From the NCBI GenBank assembly GCA_002434245.1, contig DJJR01000044.1:1-41445 (forward strand): DNA of 41,445 bases. The letters are read 5' to 3'. Both the position numbers and the translations under genes were made by a program. Position 1 is the first letter of the stretch, and each line of letters starts with the position of its first letter. The notes under the pieces were generated by a model. The model was not told the DNA's origin. It did no database searches and worked only from the letters and a program-made list of their open reading frames with translations. Positions 8,680 to 15,742 of the stretch are shown piece by piece. This DNA comes from Pelosinus fermentans (lineage in GTDB: Bacteria > Bacillota > Negativicutes > DSM-13327).

Positions 8680-9498
8680 TTATTTAGCTCCTTTCTGTGC
8701 TCTATCAATAATTCCTTGGTATTGTTTTGTATATTCCGGTGCCTCACTTTGATGCAGCACACCGATTTTAAATTTTCCTTCCAGTTGTTCCGGACTTAAT
8801 TTTTTAGCTGCTTCTACAGTAACCGCATTATCACGCTGGGTTTTAAGCATCGCAGATGCATCGCCTTTCTTGTTTTGACGACCGAAATAGATCGGACATT
8901 GGGTCACGGCCTCAATCAAAGAAAATCCATCATGACTAATACCCTTGGCGATCACGTCCACCAGCATATTGGCATGAAAAGCCGTCCCCCGGGCTACATA
9001 GGTAGCGCCAGCAGCTTTTGCCAATTCTGCAATGTCAAACGCACGTTCTAAGGTGCCATAAGGCGCAGTTGTTGCTTTACTATCCGTTGGCGTCAGTGGT
9101 GAATATTGACCGCCTGTCATGCCATAAATGTTGTTATTAAATAGAATAACCGTTAAATTAATGTTACGGCGAGCAGTGTGGATGAAATGATTTCCGCCTA
9201 TGGCAGTACCGTCGCCATCGCCAGTAATAACAATCACATTTAGTTCAGGATCAGCCAGTTTAATACCCGTAGCTACAGGCAACGCACGACCATGCAGCGA
9301 ATGAACCGTATCAAAATTCAGATAACCTGATGCTCTTGAGGAACAGCCGATACCGGATACAATTACGGTTTTATCCTGATCAAGTCCTAGTTTATCAATC
9401 GCTTTTATAATAGAACTGGTAACAATACCATTGCCACAGCCTGGACACCAAATATGCGGCAAGCGAGGGCGATAGTATTTTTCAATTAATTTTTCCAA
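8680..9498 (-). CDS. korB: 2-oxoacid:ferredoxin oxidoreductase, beta subunit (TPP-binding)
   Basis: A 272-residue beta subunit that binds thiamine diphosphate. WCPGCGNGI near residue 18 is the family N-terminal signature. VITGDGDGTAIGGNHFIH followed by LFNNNIYGMTGGQ is the GDG...N TPP/Mg motif. GIGCSSRASGYLNFDT and SLHGRALPVATGIKLA are also typical. The start appears to be TTG at 9498, with GGGAGGT upstream. It is 19 bases after korA. The protein lacks its own Fe-S ferredoxin domain; clusters come from KorD. Confidence 0.94.
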   Translation of the reverse strand: MEKLIEKYYRPRLPHIWCPGCGNGIVTSSIIKAIDKLGLDQDKTVIVSGIGCSSRASGYLNFDTVHSLHGRALPVATGIKLADPELNVIVITGDGDGTAIGGNHFIHTARRNINLTVILFNNNIYGMTGGQYSPLTPTDSKATTAPYGTLERAFDIAELAKAAGATYVARGTAFHANMLVDVIAKGISHDGFSLIEAVTQCPIYFGRQNKKGDASAMLKTQRDNAVTVEAAKKLSPEQLEGKFKIGVLHQSEAPEYTKQYQGIIDRAQKGAK

Positions 9499-9517
9499 TC
9501 TATTGTACCTCCCTAAA

Positions 9518-10645
9518 TTAAAGATTTTTCACAAATGCTAATAATTCTTTTGGTGAAATTGGCTCAGAGTCATATTTGGACATTGGTTTTACTGGCACTT
9601 TGCCTTCCGCAGCTTTTTTGACTTCACCCACCATTTGACCGTAGTTAAGCTCAGGAACAACAATTACTTTCACTTTCTGAGCCAATTGGGCAATCTCTTT
9701 TTCAGGGAAAGGCCATACGGAAATCAGGCGGAACATTCCTACCTTAATACCTTCTTCACGAGCCATATCAATCGCTGCATATGCAGAACGCGCAGTTCCC
9801 CCATAGGTCACAATCGCAATTTCAGCATCATCCAGTTTATATTCTTCATACATAGTGATATTATCAATATCACGTTCTACCTTTTCATGCAGCCTTTTCA
9901 GGAGTTTTTCAGTGGCTGCAGGGGACCCATTCGGGAAACCTGTTTCATCATGTACTAAGCCCGTTACATGATAGCGATAGCCTGTACCGAAATCAGCCAT
10001 AGGAGGCACACCATCACTATCCGGCTCATAAGCTTTAAACTCACTAGGTCCTACCCGTGGACCTTTGCGGACAGGTTTTTCAATGGTATCATATTCAGGA
10101 ATCTCTATTTTTTCACGCATATGTCCAATGATCTCATCTAGCATCAATAGAACAGGCATGCGATATTTTTCTGATAGTTCATAAGCCTTAATGGTCAGAG
10201 TAAAGCACTCTGGCACACTTGCCGGAGTCAGAGCAATAACGGGATGATCACCGTGGGTTCCCCATCTTGCCTGCATCATATCTCCTTGAGCAGGGGCTGT
10301 CGGCTGTCCTGTACTCGGACCTACCCGCTGTACGTTGGCAATTACAATCGGAACTTCTGCAATCGTTGCATATCCAATGAATTCTTGTTTTAAAGAAAAA
10401 CCAGGACCACTTGTAGCAGTCAACACTTTTTTACCGGTCAGAGAAGCACCAACAATCGCTCCAATTCCTGCAATCTCATCTTCCATTTGAATAAATTTGC
10501 CGCCAACTTCTGGCAGACGTTTTGCCATTATCTCAGCAATTTCCGTTGATGGTGTAATCGGATAACCTGCGAAAAACGTAACACCCGCAGCGATCGCACC
10601 TTCAGCACAAGCTTGATTTCCTTGCAAGAGCAGTACCTTTGCCAC
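9518..10645 (-). CDS. korA: 2-oxoacid:ferredoxin oxidoreductase, alpha subunit
   Basis: A 375-residue alpha subunit with the pyrimidine-binding and transketolase C-terminal-like domains. Marks are GNQACAEGAIAAGVTFFAGY, PITPSTEIAE, QMEDEIAGIGAIVGAS, TSGPGFSLKQEFIGYA and PSTGQPTAPAQGDMMQARWG. This form, together with the gene order D-A-B-C and a separate small ferredoxin, best fits 2-oxoglutarate (KorDABC/OorDABC) enzymes. A branched-chain 2-oxoacid specificity is not excluded. The start is GTG, ten bases after GGAG. It follows korD by 15 bases. Confidence 0.93.
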   Translation of the reverse strand: MAKVLLLQGNQACAEGAIAAGVTFFAGYPITPSTEIAEIMAKRLPEVGGKFIQMEDEIAGIGAIVGASLTGKKVLTATSGPGFSLKQEFIGYATIAEVPIVIANVQRVGPSTGQPTAPAQGDMMQARWGTHGDHPVIALTPASVPECFTLTIKAYELSEKYRMPVLLMLDEIIGHMREKIEIPEYDTIEKPVRKGPRVGPSEFKAYEPDSDGVPPMADFGTGYRYHVTGLVHDETGFPNGSPAATEKLLKRLHEKVERDIDNITMYEEYKLDDAEIAIVTYGGTARSAYAAIDMAREEGIKVGMFRLISVWPFPEKEIAQLAQKVKVIVVPELNYGQMVGEVKKAAEGKVPVKPMSKYDSEPISPKELLAFVKNL

Positions 10646-10660
10646 TTATAAATCACTCCT

Positions 10661-10846
10661 TTATTTCTTCTCTACAAATATCGCATAATCAGGACAACGC
10701 ATTTCACATTGTTTACAGGTAATACATTTGGTTTCATCTACAATCGTAATCTTGCCTAGAGCATCTAATCCCAGCACTTGCTTAGGACAGAAAGTGACAC
10801 AAACTCCACAGCCTTTACAATGCTTTCCTATGGTTTTTATAGCCAT
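10661..10846 (-). CDS. korD: 2-oxoacid:ferredoxin oxidoreductase, delta (2[4Fe-4S]) subunit
   Basis: A 61-residue ferredoxin-like delta subunit carrying two [4Fe-4S] clusters, the electron exit of the KOR complex. The motifs are CKGCGVCVTFCP and CITCKQCEMRCP, both with complete C-x2-C-x2-C-x3-C-P spacing. I start it at the ATG at 10846 because GGAGGTGAAAGGT lies directly upstream; the ATGs a few codons earlier lie before that ribosome site. It is the first gene of the operon. Its leader and promoter occur in a second, degraded copy before the transporter at the left end of the window. Confidence 0.93.
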   Translation of the reverse strand: MAIKTIGKHCKGCGVCVTFCPKQVLGLDALGKITIVDETKCITCKQCEMRCPDYAIFVEKK

Positions 10847-10872
10847 ACCTTTCACCTCCATCATTCTCTTGT

Positions 10873-10900
10873 ATTATAACTAGAGCTACTTAGATAATTG
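10873..10900 (-). promoter_or_regulatory. kor operon promoter
   Basis: The minus strand shows TATAAT (10873-10878) with the box CAATTATCTA (10891-10900) covering the expected -35 region, about 27 bases before the korD ATG. The -35 itself is poor, so an activator may be needed. The region 10901-11036 is AT-rich and shows nothing else firm. Confidence 0.45.
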
Positions 10901-11036
10901 CGTCCCATTACAAGGGTATAAGACATAATATATATGAAATATGTAAAACTGTAAAGGTAAGACATACGTCAAAAACCAATGTAATTGTCATTTTTGTCAA
11001 ATAACACTGCAATTGTATTTAGTCACACCTATAATT

Positions 11037-12020
11037 TTACATATCAGCTGGAAAAACAAGACCAATTTGCTTTCTGCAATCATCTATGACTTCCATTACA
11101 TCTAAGGATAACTGCAAGGAATTAATATTTGACTCTATTTTATGATTGTTTATTAAATGAATAAACTCCTTTACCTCATAATACATAAAATCATTACCTT
11201 GCTCTTGCCCAATATCCTCAATTGAGCCATTATTATAATAGATTTTTACCACTTTCGGTGTTGATATTTTATCAATTACAATGATGCCTTCTTCCCCCTG
11301 TATTTCATTGCTGACTTGGGAATTGGTAATCTTCGAATGAGATATGATAACTTCCTTATCAGGATAGTGAAGAACAATACTGCCTGCACCATCAACGCCA
11401 GAGTCTAACAGTATCCCATTCGCTATCACTTTCTCTGGTTTTCCGAAAAGATAGATAGCAGGATAGATACAGTAAACGCCAATATCCATAATCGACCCAT
11501 TCGATAATACAGGATTAAAAGCATTTGGCACTTCTCCCGTCTTATAGGCATCATATCTAGATGAATATTGACAAAAGTTTGAAAAGAATTTTCTCACTGC
11601 ACCGATTTTATGAAGGTTTTGCCTAACAGCCTGAAGATTTGGCAAAAAAGTACTTTTCATTGCCTCCATTAATAGTACCTGATGCTGCCGTGAAGACTCT
11701 ATCATCATGGATAGTTCCTTGCGATTAGAAGCAATGGGTTTTTCACAAAGCACATGCTTGCCATGAGACATTAACAGTATAGCTTGCTTGGCATGTAAAG
11801 AATTAGGACTCGCTATGTATACTGCGTCGATTTGATTACTCTGGGCCATCTCCTGTAAAGAAGTAAACCGATTTTTCACCCCATGGCGTTCTGCAAAAAG
11901 CCTCCCCTGCTCTTCCGTTCTGGAATAAACAGCATCTAAGGAAAAATCACTATGCAGTCTGGCACATCGAATAAAATCATCAACAATCCGACTCGTACCT
12001 ACTACACCAAAACGAACCAT
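11037..12020 (-). CDS. Gfo/Idh/MocA-family NAD(P)-dependent oxidoreductase
   Basis: A 327-residue dehydrogenase of the family acting on sugars, inositols and their amino or acid derivatives. The N-terminal Rossmann fold has FGVVGTSRIVDDF, then YIASPNSLHAKQA and the family hallmark LCEKPIASNR (about 95-104). The second domain has DIGVYCIYPAIYLFG, a usual region of the active-site face. The ATG at 12020 is chosen because AGGAGGAGGATATT precedes it. It stands alone between AT-rich gaps, so the substrate cannot be inferred from neighbours. Confidence 0.88.
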   Translation of the reverse strand: MVRFGVVGTSRIVDDFIRCARLHSDFSLDAVYSRTEEQGRLFAERHGVKNRFTSLQEMAQSNQIDAVYIASPNSLHAKQAILLMSHGKHVLCEKPIASNRKELSMMIESSRQHQVLLMEAMKSTFLPNLQAVRQNLHKIGAVRKFFSNFCQYSSRYDAYKTGEVPNAFNPVLSNGSIMDIGVYCIYPAIYLFGKPEKVIANGILLDSGVDGAGSIVLHYPDKEVIISHSKITNSQVSNEIQGEEGIIVIDKISTPKVVKIYYNNGSIEDIGQEQGNDFMYYEVKEFIHLINNHKIESNINSLQLSLDVMEVIDDCRKQIGLVFPADM

Positions 12021-12102
12021 AATATCCTCCTCCTGATACAAAAATATCTACCTAAGAATGATAATAAGAAAAACACTACATGGTCAAAAAATAAAACCGT
12101 TT

Positions 12103-12204
12103 CAACCACAAAGGCGCAAAGGACACAAAGGGTTTATTTATCTTATCAAAATTTATAAGTTTAGGGGAGCGTTGAACACAGTGTTCTCTGTGCCTCTATA
12201 GTTC
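12103..12204. repeat. Dispersed hairpin element, copy 2 (arms of mixed type)
   Basis: The left arm is of CACAAAG type (CAACCACAAAGGCGCAAAGG) and the right arm of CTCTGTG type (GTTCTCTGTGCCTCTATAGTTC). The two arms therefore match less well than in copies 1 and 5. It lies in the 520-base gap 12021-12540. Confidence 0.7.
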
Positions 12205-12261
12205 ACAAAATTTCATTTTTTTCACCTATCGCACCTATACGCTCTCTACTTATAAGAAAAG

Positions 12262-12279
12262 ACTTGGCTTGTGCCAAGT
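12262..12279. repeat. Short perfect hairpin
   Basis: ACTTGGC and GCCAAGT separated by TTGT. On the minus strand it is followed by CTTTTCTT, so it could be a weak terminator, but no gene to its right runs in that direction. An operator is equally possible. Confidence 0.4.
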
Positions 12280-12379
12280 TGGTAAAGAAGCAGGCAGAAT
12301 TTTTTATTATACCTGCATTAAATATACATTCTTCCTCCATTTCTAATCCCCTGCCTAGTTAATATAGAAGTTAAAATTA

Positions 12380-12404
12380 ATCTATAAACAAATTGTTTAT
12401 AGAT
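12380..12404. promoter_or_regulatory. 25-base palindrome at the promoter of the orphan lipoprotein
   Basis: Arms of 12 bases (ATCTATAAACAA / TTGTTTATAGAT) are perfectly complementary around one central base. A TATAAT at 12410-12415 follows at once, so the palindrome covers the expected -35 zone of a promoter for the lipoprotein gene at 12541. It looks like an operator for a dimeric repressor or activator that I cannot name. Confidence 0.5.
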
Positions 12405-12540
12405 ATTATTATAATACCTGCTATTCAAGCGACCTTCTTTAAACATCAAATACTATTAAAAAAATTGCATATTATCATCATTTTAGGTAAATCTATAGGT
12501 AATCTACATAATCTACTGCAAATGACAATAGGAGGTTCTT

Positions 12541-13008
12541 ATGAAAAGTATGCAAGATCGAAAATGGATGAATCTTACTATAGGCTTATTCCTATCAGCG
12601 GCTCTTTTTCTGGGAGGATGCACAAATCTTAACCCAGTTACTCCTGTTGATCCAAATCCTTCCCCAACAACTCCAAGCGTTCCTACCAAACCAGTGGACG
12701 ATCTGAAAGATGTTAAAGTTGTCTATAACTACAGTGATAACGAAAAAGTACAGTTATCTGCCAATAATCTGATGTTAAAAGTAGGTCAAAAATTAATCCT
12801 TGAACCGGCGCCAGGTCTTACCCAGAACACACGCTTCACCTCATCAGGTGAATATTTCGTCGGCGATATACTAAAACAAGAAACGGGTGGCCCAGACACT
12901 GGTAAAGCTATATTTACAGCCATCGCCCCAGGTAAAGGTAAACTTACCGTTATTCCAAACACCTCAGAAACGGCTCGGGCCAGTGAACTCTGGGTAACAG
13001 TCCAATAA
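12541..13008 (+). CDS. Orphan lipoprotein with a Pro/Thr linker and a beta-rich domain
   Basis: A 155-residue secreted lipoprotein of unknown function. The signal peptide has a hydrophobic stretch ending in FLGGC (Cys about residue 29). A Pro/Thr/Ser linker (NPVTPVDPNPSPTTPSVP) follows, then a roughly 100-residue domain rich in beta-forming residues. The end, AIFTAIAPGKGKLTVIPNTSE followed by a final strand WVTVQ, looks like an immunoglobulin-like or chagasin-like fold; this is only an impression. The start ATG has TAGGAGGTTCTT before it. The gene is alone on the plus strand between its own promoter palindrome and a strong terminator. Confidence 0.8.
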   Translation: MKSMQDRKWMNLTIGLFLSAALFLGGCTNLNPVTPVDPNPSPTTPSVPTKPVDDLKDVKVVYNYSDNEKVQLSANNLMLKVGQKLILEPAPGLTQNTRFTSSGEYFVGDILKQETGGPDTGKAIFTAIAPGKGKLTVIPNTSETARASELWVTVQ

Positions 13009-13022
13009 GCAGTACAAAAAGT

Positions 13023-13066
13023 AAAAAGGTCGTCCTAAAAGGTGAAAGCTTTAGGACGGCCTTTTA
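13023..13066 (+). terminator. Strong terminator after the orphan lipoprotein
   Basis: AAAAGGTCGTCCTAAA pairs with TTTAGGACGGCCTTTT over 16 bases with one wobble pair. The A-run and T-run allow it to work in both directions. Confidence 0.9.
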
Positions 13067-13072
13067 TAGTAA

Positions 13073-13105
13073 GAAAAAGCTCTCTACTTATTCAAAAGTA
13101 GAGAG
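13073..13105 (-). terminator. Terminator of the HTH/DhaL-like operon
   Basis: CTCTCTACTT/AAGTAGAGAG is a perfect 10-base stem with a 6-base loop, followed on the minus strand by CTTTTTC. It sits 46 bases after the DhaL-like gene, back to back with the lipoprotein terminator. Confidence 0.8.
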
Positions 13106-13150
13106 TCTAACAAACAAACATCATTTTAAATACCTTCCTTTACCCTGGGA

Positions 13151-13825
13151 CTAAGCATTCATGGTCAATCTACTGTAGATGTTTTCTAATGATTCAACCC
13201 ACTCACGCATGGATTTTAAAATAAGCCAAACAGTTACAGCACCAGGATCATAATAGGATACTACCTTTTCACTACTATACATCCCAGGATCAAAACCAGT
13301 TTGATAATGTTTTAAATGCTCCATAGCTTCTTTAGCACTTATCTCACCTACCTGTAAAGCCTGAAGAAGGGTGTCGCCTTCCTTGACACCATGACGAAAA
13401 GCAACAACAGCAGATTCAAATGTATGAATTATGATTTTACCATCTATATGGTCTGCTCTCCATGCTTTAAGAGTCTGTAATGCTTTATCAAATATAGCGG
13501 ACAATTGTTTTGCATGCAGTTTATCGATACTAGGCATTCCACTTACGCCACCCAAAAATAAAGTACCAAAAATAATACCTGAGAAGCCTTTGTTGGAGCT
13601 AAGCATTGCTATTCCGCTATCCGTAAAAATATCATTAATATGAAAGGATCTTTGCTGGGAGAGAGTATGTATTATCGCACTAAAACCTTTTGCAATCTCC
13701 CCTCCATGGGCTTTGCCGCCAATCTTTTTATCTAACTCTATTAGCAATGGCTGATTTACAATGATTTGCTTTGAAAGATGAAGAAACATCTGCCTGGTCT
13801 CTTCTGTCGTTAAAGAAACAATCAA
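13151..13825 (-). CDS. DhaL-like protein lacking the metal-binding aspartates
   Basis: A 224-residue all-helical protein alignable by eye with DhaL, the ADP/ATP-binding subunit of dihydroxyacetone kinase. LDKKIGGKAHG stands where DhaL has LDREIGDADHG, LSSNKGFSGIIFGTLF where it has LSSVGGASGPLFGTFF, and YYDPGAVTV where it has HQDPGATSV. The aspartates of GDxDHG that hold Mg-nucleotide are replaced (GGKAHG), and the later DKTMxD block is replaced by GKIIIH. The fold and the glycine-rich nucleotide loop seem kept but phosphotransfer should be lost. The start is TTG with AAGGAGGTGGTG upstream. It follows the small HTH gene by 15 bases, so the two form an operon. A regulatory or binding role is more likely than catalysis (inference). 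Confidence 0.7.
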   Translation of the reverse strand: MIVSLTTEETRQMFLHLSKQIIVNQPLLIELDKKIGGKAHGGEIAKGFSAIIHTLSQQRSFHINDIFTDSGIAMLSSNKGFSGIIFGTLFLGGVSGMPSIDKLHAKQLSAIFDKALQTLKAWRADHIDGKIIIHTFESAVVAFRHGVKEGDTLLQALQVGEISAKEAMEHLKHYQTGFDPGMYSSEKVVSYYDPGAVTVWLILKSMREWVESLENIYSRLTMNA

Positions 13826-13840
13826 TTTATCACCACCTCC

Positions 13841-14116
13841 TTATATCGCCTTATCTTTTGGGGATTCATCTCGCTGGCGCGACACTCCAGGCAAAAAAAA
13901 TAATTCATCAAAAGAAGTGTTAGGAAACGCTTTTAATGCACCTGCAATAAAATCCTTGCCTGGGTCATGAATACCCGTTTTCACCTTCCAAAGCTGAGAT
14001 GGACTAATCTCCATACACTCGGCACATTTCCCTTCTTCATTGAGGTTATATTTTTTCTGATTTTCCTCAAATGCTTTTATATTGAGTTTTACGGTTAATT
14101 CTTTTCTTCGTGTCAA
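13841..14116 (-). CDS. Small helix-turn-helix protein (Cro/XRE-like)
   Basis: A 91-residue protein. Residues of about 20-75 look like a phage-type XRE helix-turn-helix: a helix with NLNEEGKCAECM, the turn and recognition helix ISPSQLWKVKTG, then DFIAGALKAFPNTSFDELFFL, like the closing helices of such domains. The tail is charged (RQRDESPKDK). I choose the TTG at 14116 because GGGAGGTG lies six bases before it. Its promoter (TTGCGT, 17 bases, TAAGAT) overlaps an operator, and it faces the S24 repressor gene. It is likely the Cro-like or effector arm of the switch. Confidence 0.7.
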   Translation of the reverse strand: MTRRKELTVKLNIKAFEENQKKYNLNEEGKCAECMEISPSQLWKVKTGIHDPGKDFIAGALKAFPNTSFDELFFLPGVSRQRDESPKDKAI

Positions 14117-14141
14117 AGTATACACCTCCCTTCTCTTGTTT

Positions 14142-14245
14142 GTATCGTCATCGCAACACCATCTTATCATTACCTCATTGCTTACGCAATAACTTTTTTT
14201 AGAAACATTTCGTTATCGCAACATCTTTTTTATTGCGTATACGAA
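14142..14245. promoter_or_regulatory. Divergent operator region with four related inverted repeats
   Basis: Four sites share the pattern TTGCG-TTA-CGCAA: TATCGTCATCGCAA (14143-14156, weakest), ATTGCTTACGCAAT (14177-14190, perfect arms), TTCGTTATCGCAA (14209-14221), and TTGCGTATACGAA (14233-14245). Their centres are about 34, 31 and 24 bases apart. Two of them cover the -35 hexamers of the two diverging promoters, so the repressor should control both its own gene and the HTH/DhaL-like operon. Confidence 0.75.
14161..14189 (-). promoter_or_regulatory. Promoter of the HTH/DhaL-like operon
   Basis: Minus-strand TTGCGT (14184-14189), a 17-base spacer and TAAGAT (14161-14166). The -35 lies inside the operator at 14177-14190. 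Confidence 0.65.
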
Positions 14246-14262
14246 ACAGAAAAGTTTATACT
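14233..14262 (+). promoter_or_regulatory. Promoter of the S24 repressor gene
   Basis: TTGCGT (14233-14238 region), an 18-base spacer and TATACT (14257-14262), 19 bases before the ATG. The -35 lies in the operator at 14233-14245, which implies autoregulation. Confidence 0.65.
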
Positions 14263-14281
14263 AAACAAGGAGGTGCTTACG

Positions 14282-14974
14282 ATGATCGATAAAATGAATG
14301 AACAACTAAAGAATTTTGGCTTATGGTTTTCAAAAATACGAGAAGATAGTGGTTTTAAAAGTCAGCGGCAGCTTTCAATTTTTTCAGGCGTAAGCAATAC
14401 TACAATATCCAGAATGGAGTCCGGAGAACAAAAAGCAAGCCCACAGACCTTAGGAAAGTTAGCACCACATCTCAATTGTTCTTTCGAAGATCTAATGATT
14501 AAAGCAGGCTATCTTCCTTGCAATCGGGATACTGCTGCCTCCTTGCCCCTGAATGCAGTAGAAGTAGCATCCACTTACGCCGTTCCAGTTCTCGGACATA
14601 TACCTGCAGGTGCCCCTTGCATAGCCCGTGAGTCCATTGAATATTACGAAGATCTGCCAAGTAAATGGCTAAGTAGCGAGCCTCATAACTTTTTCATCTT
14701 ACGTGTGGAAGGCGACAGCATGGAAGGTGCCAGAATTTTTGATGGAGACTTAGCCCTCATAAAAAAACAGCGTACCTTTGATCAAGGACAAATTTGTGCA
14801 GTTGGAATTTCAGGAAATATACCTGATTTGTATGCGACACTAAAGTACGTTTATGTTATTGATGATGAATTTGTAGAACTAGTACCTGCTAATAACAAAT
14901 ATCCTCGAAAAAAAGTCCCTGTCAAATTCGTTAACATTTTTGGCATCTTGAAAAAGACATTTCGGAATCATTAA
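14282..14974 (+). CDS. LexA/CI-type self-cleaving repressor (XRE + peptidase S24)
   Basis: A 230-residue repressor. An N-terminal XRE helix-turn-helix (about residues 10-75) contains SQRQLSIFSGVSNTTISRMESG. The C-terminal S24 domain (about 100-228) has a probable cleavage site Ala109-Gly110 in HIPAGAP, the nucleophile Ser146 in EGDSMEG, and the general-base Lys188 in ATLKYVY. All three parts match LexA/CI proteins, which cut themselves when stimulated by RecA filament after DNA damage. The start is the ATG at 14282; AAGGAGGTGCTTACG lies just before it, and the GTG nine bases earlier is inside that ribosome site. No phage structural genes are nearby. Confidence 0.9.
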   Translation: MIDKMNEQLKNFGLWFSKIREDSGFKSQRQLSIFSGVSNTTISRMESGEQKASPQTLGKLAPHLNCSFEDLMIKAGYLPCNRDTAASLPLNAVEVASTYAVPVLGHIPAGAPCIARESIEYYEDLPSKWLSSEPHNFFILRVEGDSMEGARIFDGDLALIKKQRTFDQGQICAVGISGNIPDLYATLKYVYVIDDEFVELVPANNKYPRKKVPVKFVNIFGILKKTFRNH

Positions 14975-15027
14975 ACATAAATGAACTGTAGAGGCGTAGG
15001 GAAAAGAGACGTAAAAATAAACCTTTT

Positions 15028-15123
15028 GAAACGTGAAGACGCTAAGGCTATGAAGAACACGAAGGTTAACGTATTCATATTATCCTTCGTGTTCTTTGCA
15101 TCTCTTCGATTCCTTCGCGGTTC
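15028..15123. repeat. Dispersed hairpin element, copy 3 (CACGAAG type)
   Basis: The left arm (GAAACGTGAAGACGCTAAGG, then AACACGAAGG) pairs with the right arm (CCTTCGTGTTCTTTGCATC, then CCTTCGCGGTTC). Here the units read CGAAG/CTTCG on both arms. It lies just after the S24 repressor gene; the gap 14975-15271 otherwise holds only the terminator at 15206-15257. Confidence 0.75.
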
Positions 15124-15205
15124 ACCACTTTTTTACGAATTCTCTTTTCCGTGCCGCAAAACGCGCATTATGCATTATGCTTTTTAATTCAAAATTTAGC
15201 ATAGC

Positions 15206-15257
15206 AAAAACTAAGCGAAGGGAATCGATTTTACGATTTCCTTCGCTTAGTTTTTTT
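15206..15257 (-). terminator. Bidirectional terminator between the repressor and the iron block
   Basis: Two 22-base arms (starting AAAAACTAAGCGAAGG and ending CCTTCGCTTAGTTTTT) pair with a single mismatch or wobble around a 6-base loop. The A and T runs on both sides serve the FMN-binding gene on the minus strand and possibly the repressor on the plus strand. Confidence 0.88.
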
Positions 15258-15271
15258 GAAAAGAAGAGTGA

Positions 15272-15742
15272 TCATTTTGCCTGTTCTAATGCTGATTTTG
15301 CAGCTTCCGTAAATTGCTTATGAGAAACGGTTGCTCCTGAAATAGAATCTACCTGATCGATATTTTGCGTTTCGATCAGCTTGGGTCCATAGGCAGCTGC
15401 ACCTTTTACCCCTTGCTGCGCTTTCTGATAAAATTCAGGATTTTCAATTTTCCCACTCGTTTTTCCATAATCAACATCCTTGACCTTACCATCTTTTTGA
15501 ATTCCTCGATAGTCTGCCTTAGCGATTTTCCCCTGCTGAATAGTAAGGGTTATTTCACCTACTGCTCCCCGTTCATCAGGGCTGCTTTTAGCTGTATAGA
15601 TGCCATCCTTATAACTGTGGCTATGCCCACTATGGCTGCTGTCATTGTGAACAGTATTCGCTTTTTGATTACTACTACTGCAGCCAGTAAGGAGAAGCCC
15701 GATTAATACTCCTGCTGCAGCCATGGATAACCATCTTCTCAT
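15272..15742 (-). CDS. FMN-binding domain lipoprotein of the iron-uptake block
   Basis: A 156-residue lipoprotein: signal peptide ending LLTGC (Cys21), a His/Ser-rich linker (HNDSSHSGHSHS) that may bind metal, then an FMN-binding domain. The domain ends in VDSISGATVSHKQF, matching the SGAT[S/T] site at which FMN is attached covalently through phosphoester in related proteins. Such proteins carry electrons outside the membrane. Its ATG overlaps the stop of the ABC ATPase gene by four bases, so it is the last gene of the iron operon. In comparable loci of other bacteria thioredoxin-like genes stand here, hence a redox role in iron transport is likely (inference). Confidence 0.85.
   Translation of the reverse strand: MRRWLSMAAAGVLIGLLLTGCSSSNQKANTVHNDSSHSGHSHSYKDGIYTAKSSPDERGAVGEITLTIQQGKIAKADYRGIQKDGKVKDVDYGKTSGKIENPEFYQKAQQGVKGAAAYGPKLIETQNIDQVDSISGATVSHKQFTEAAKSALEQAK

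Noticed and set aside
13841..14974. Prophage
   Set aside because: Only repressor-like genes are present; no integrase, replication, head, tail or attachment-site repeat is seen. The holin-amidase fusion is 19 kb away among host genes.
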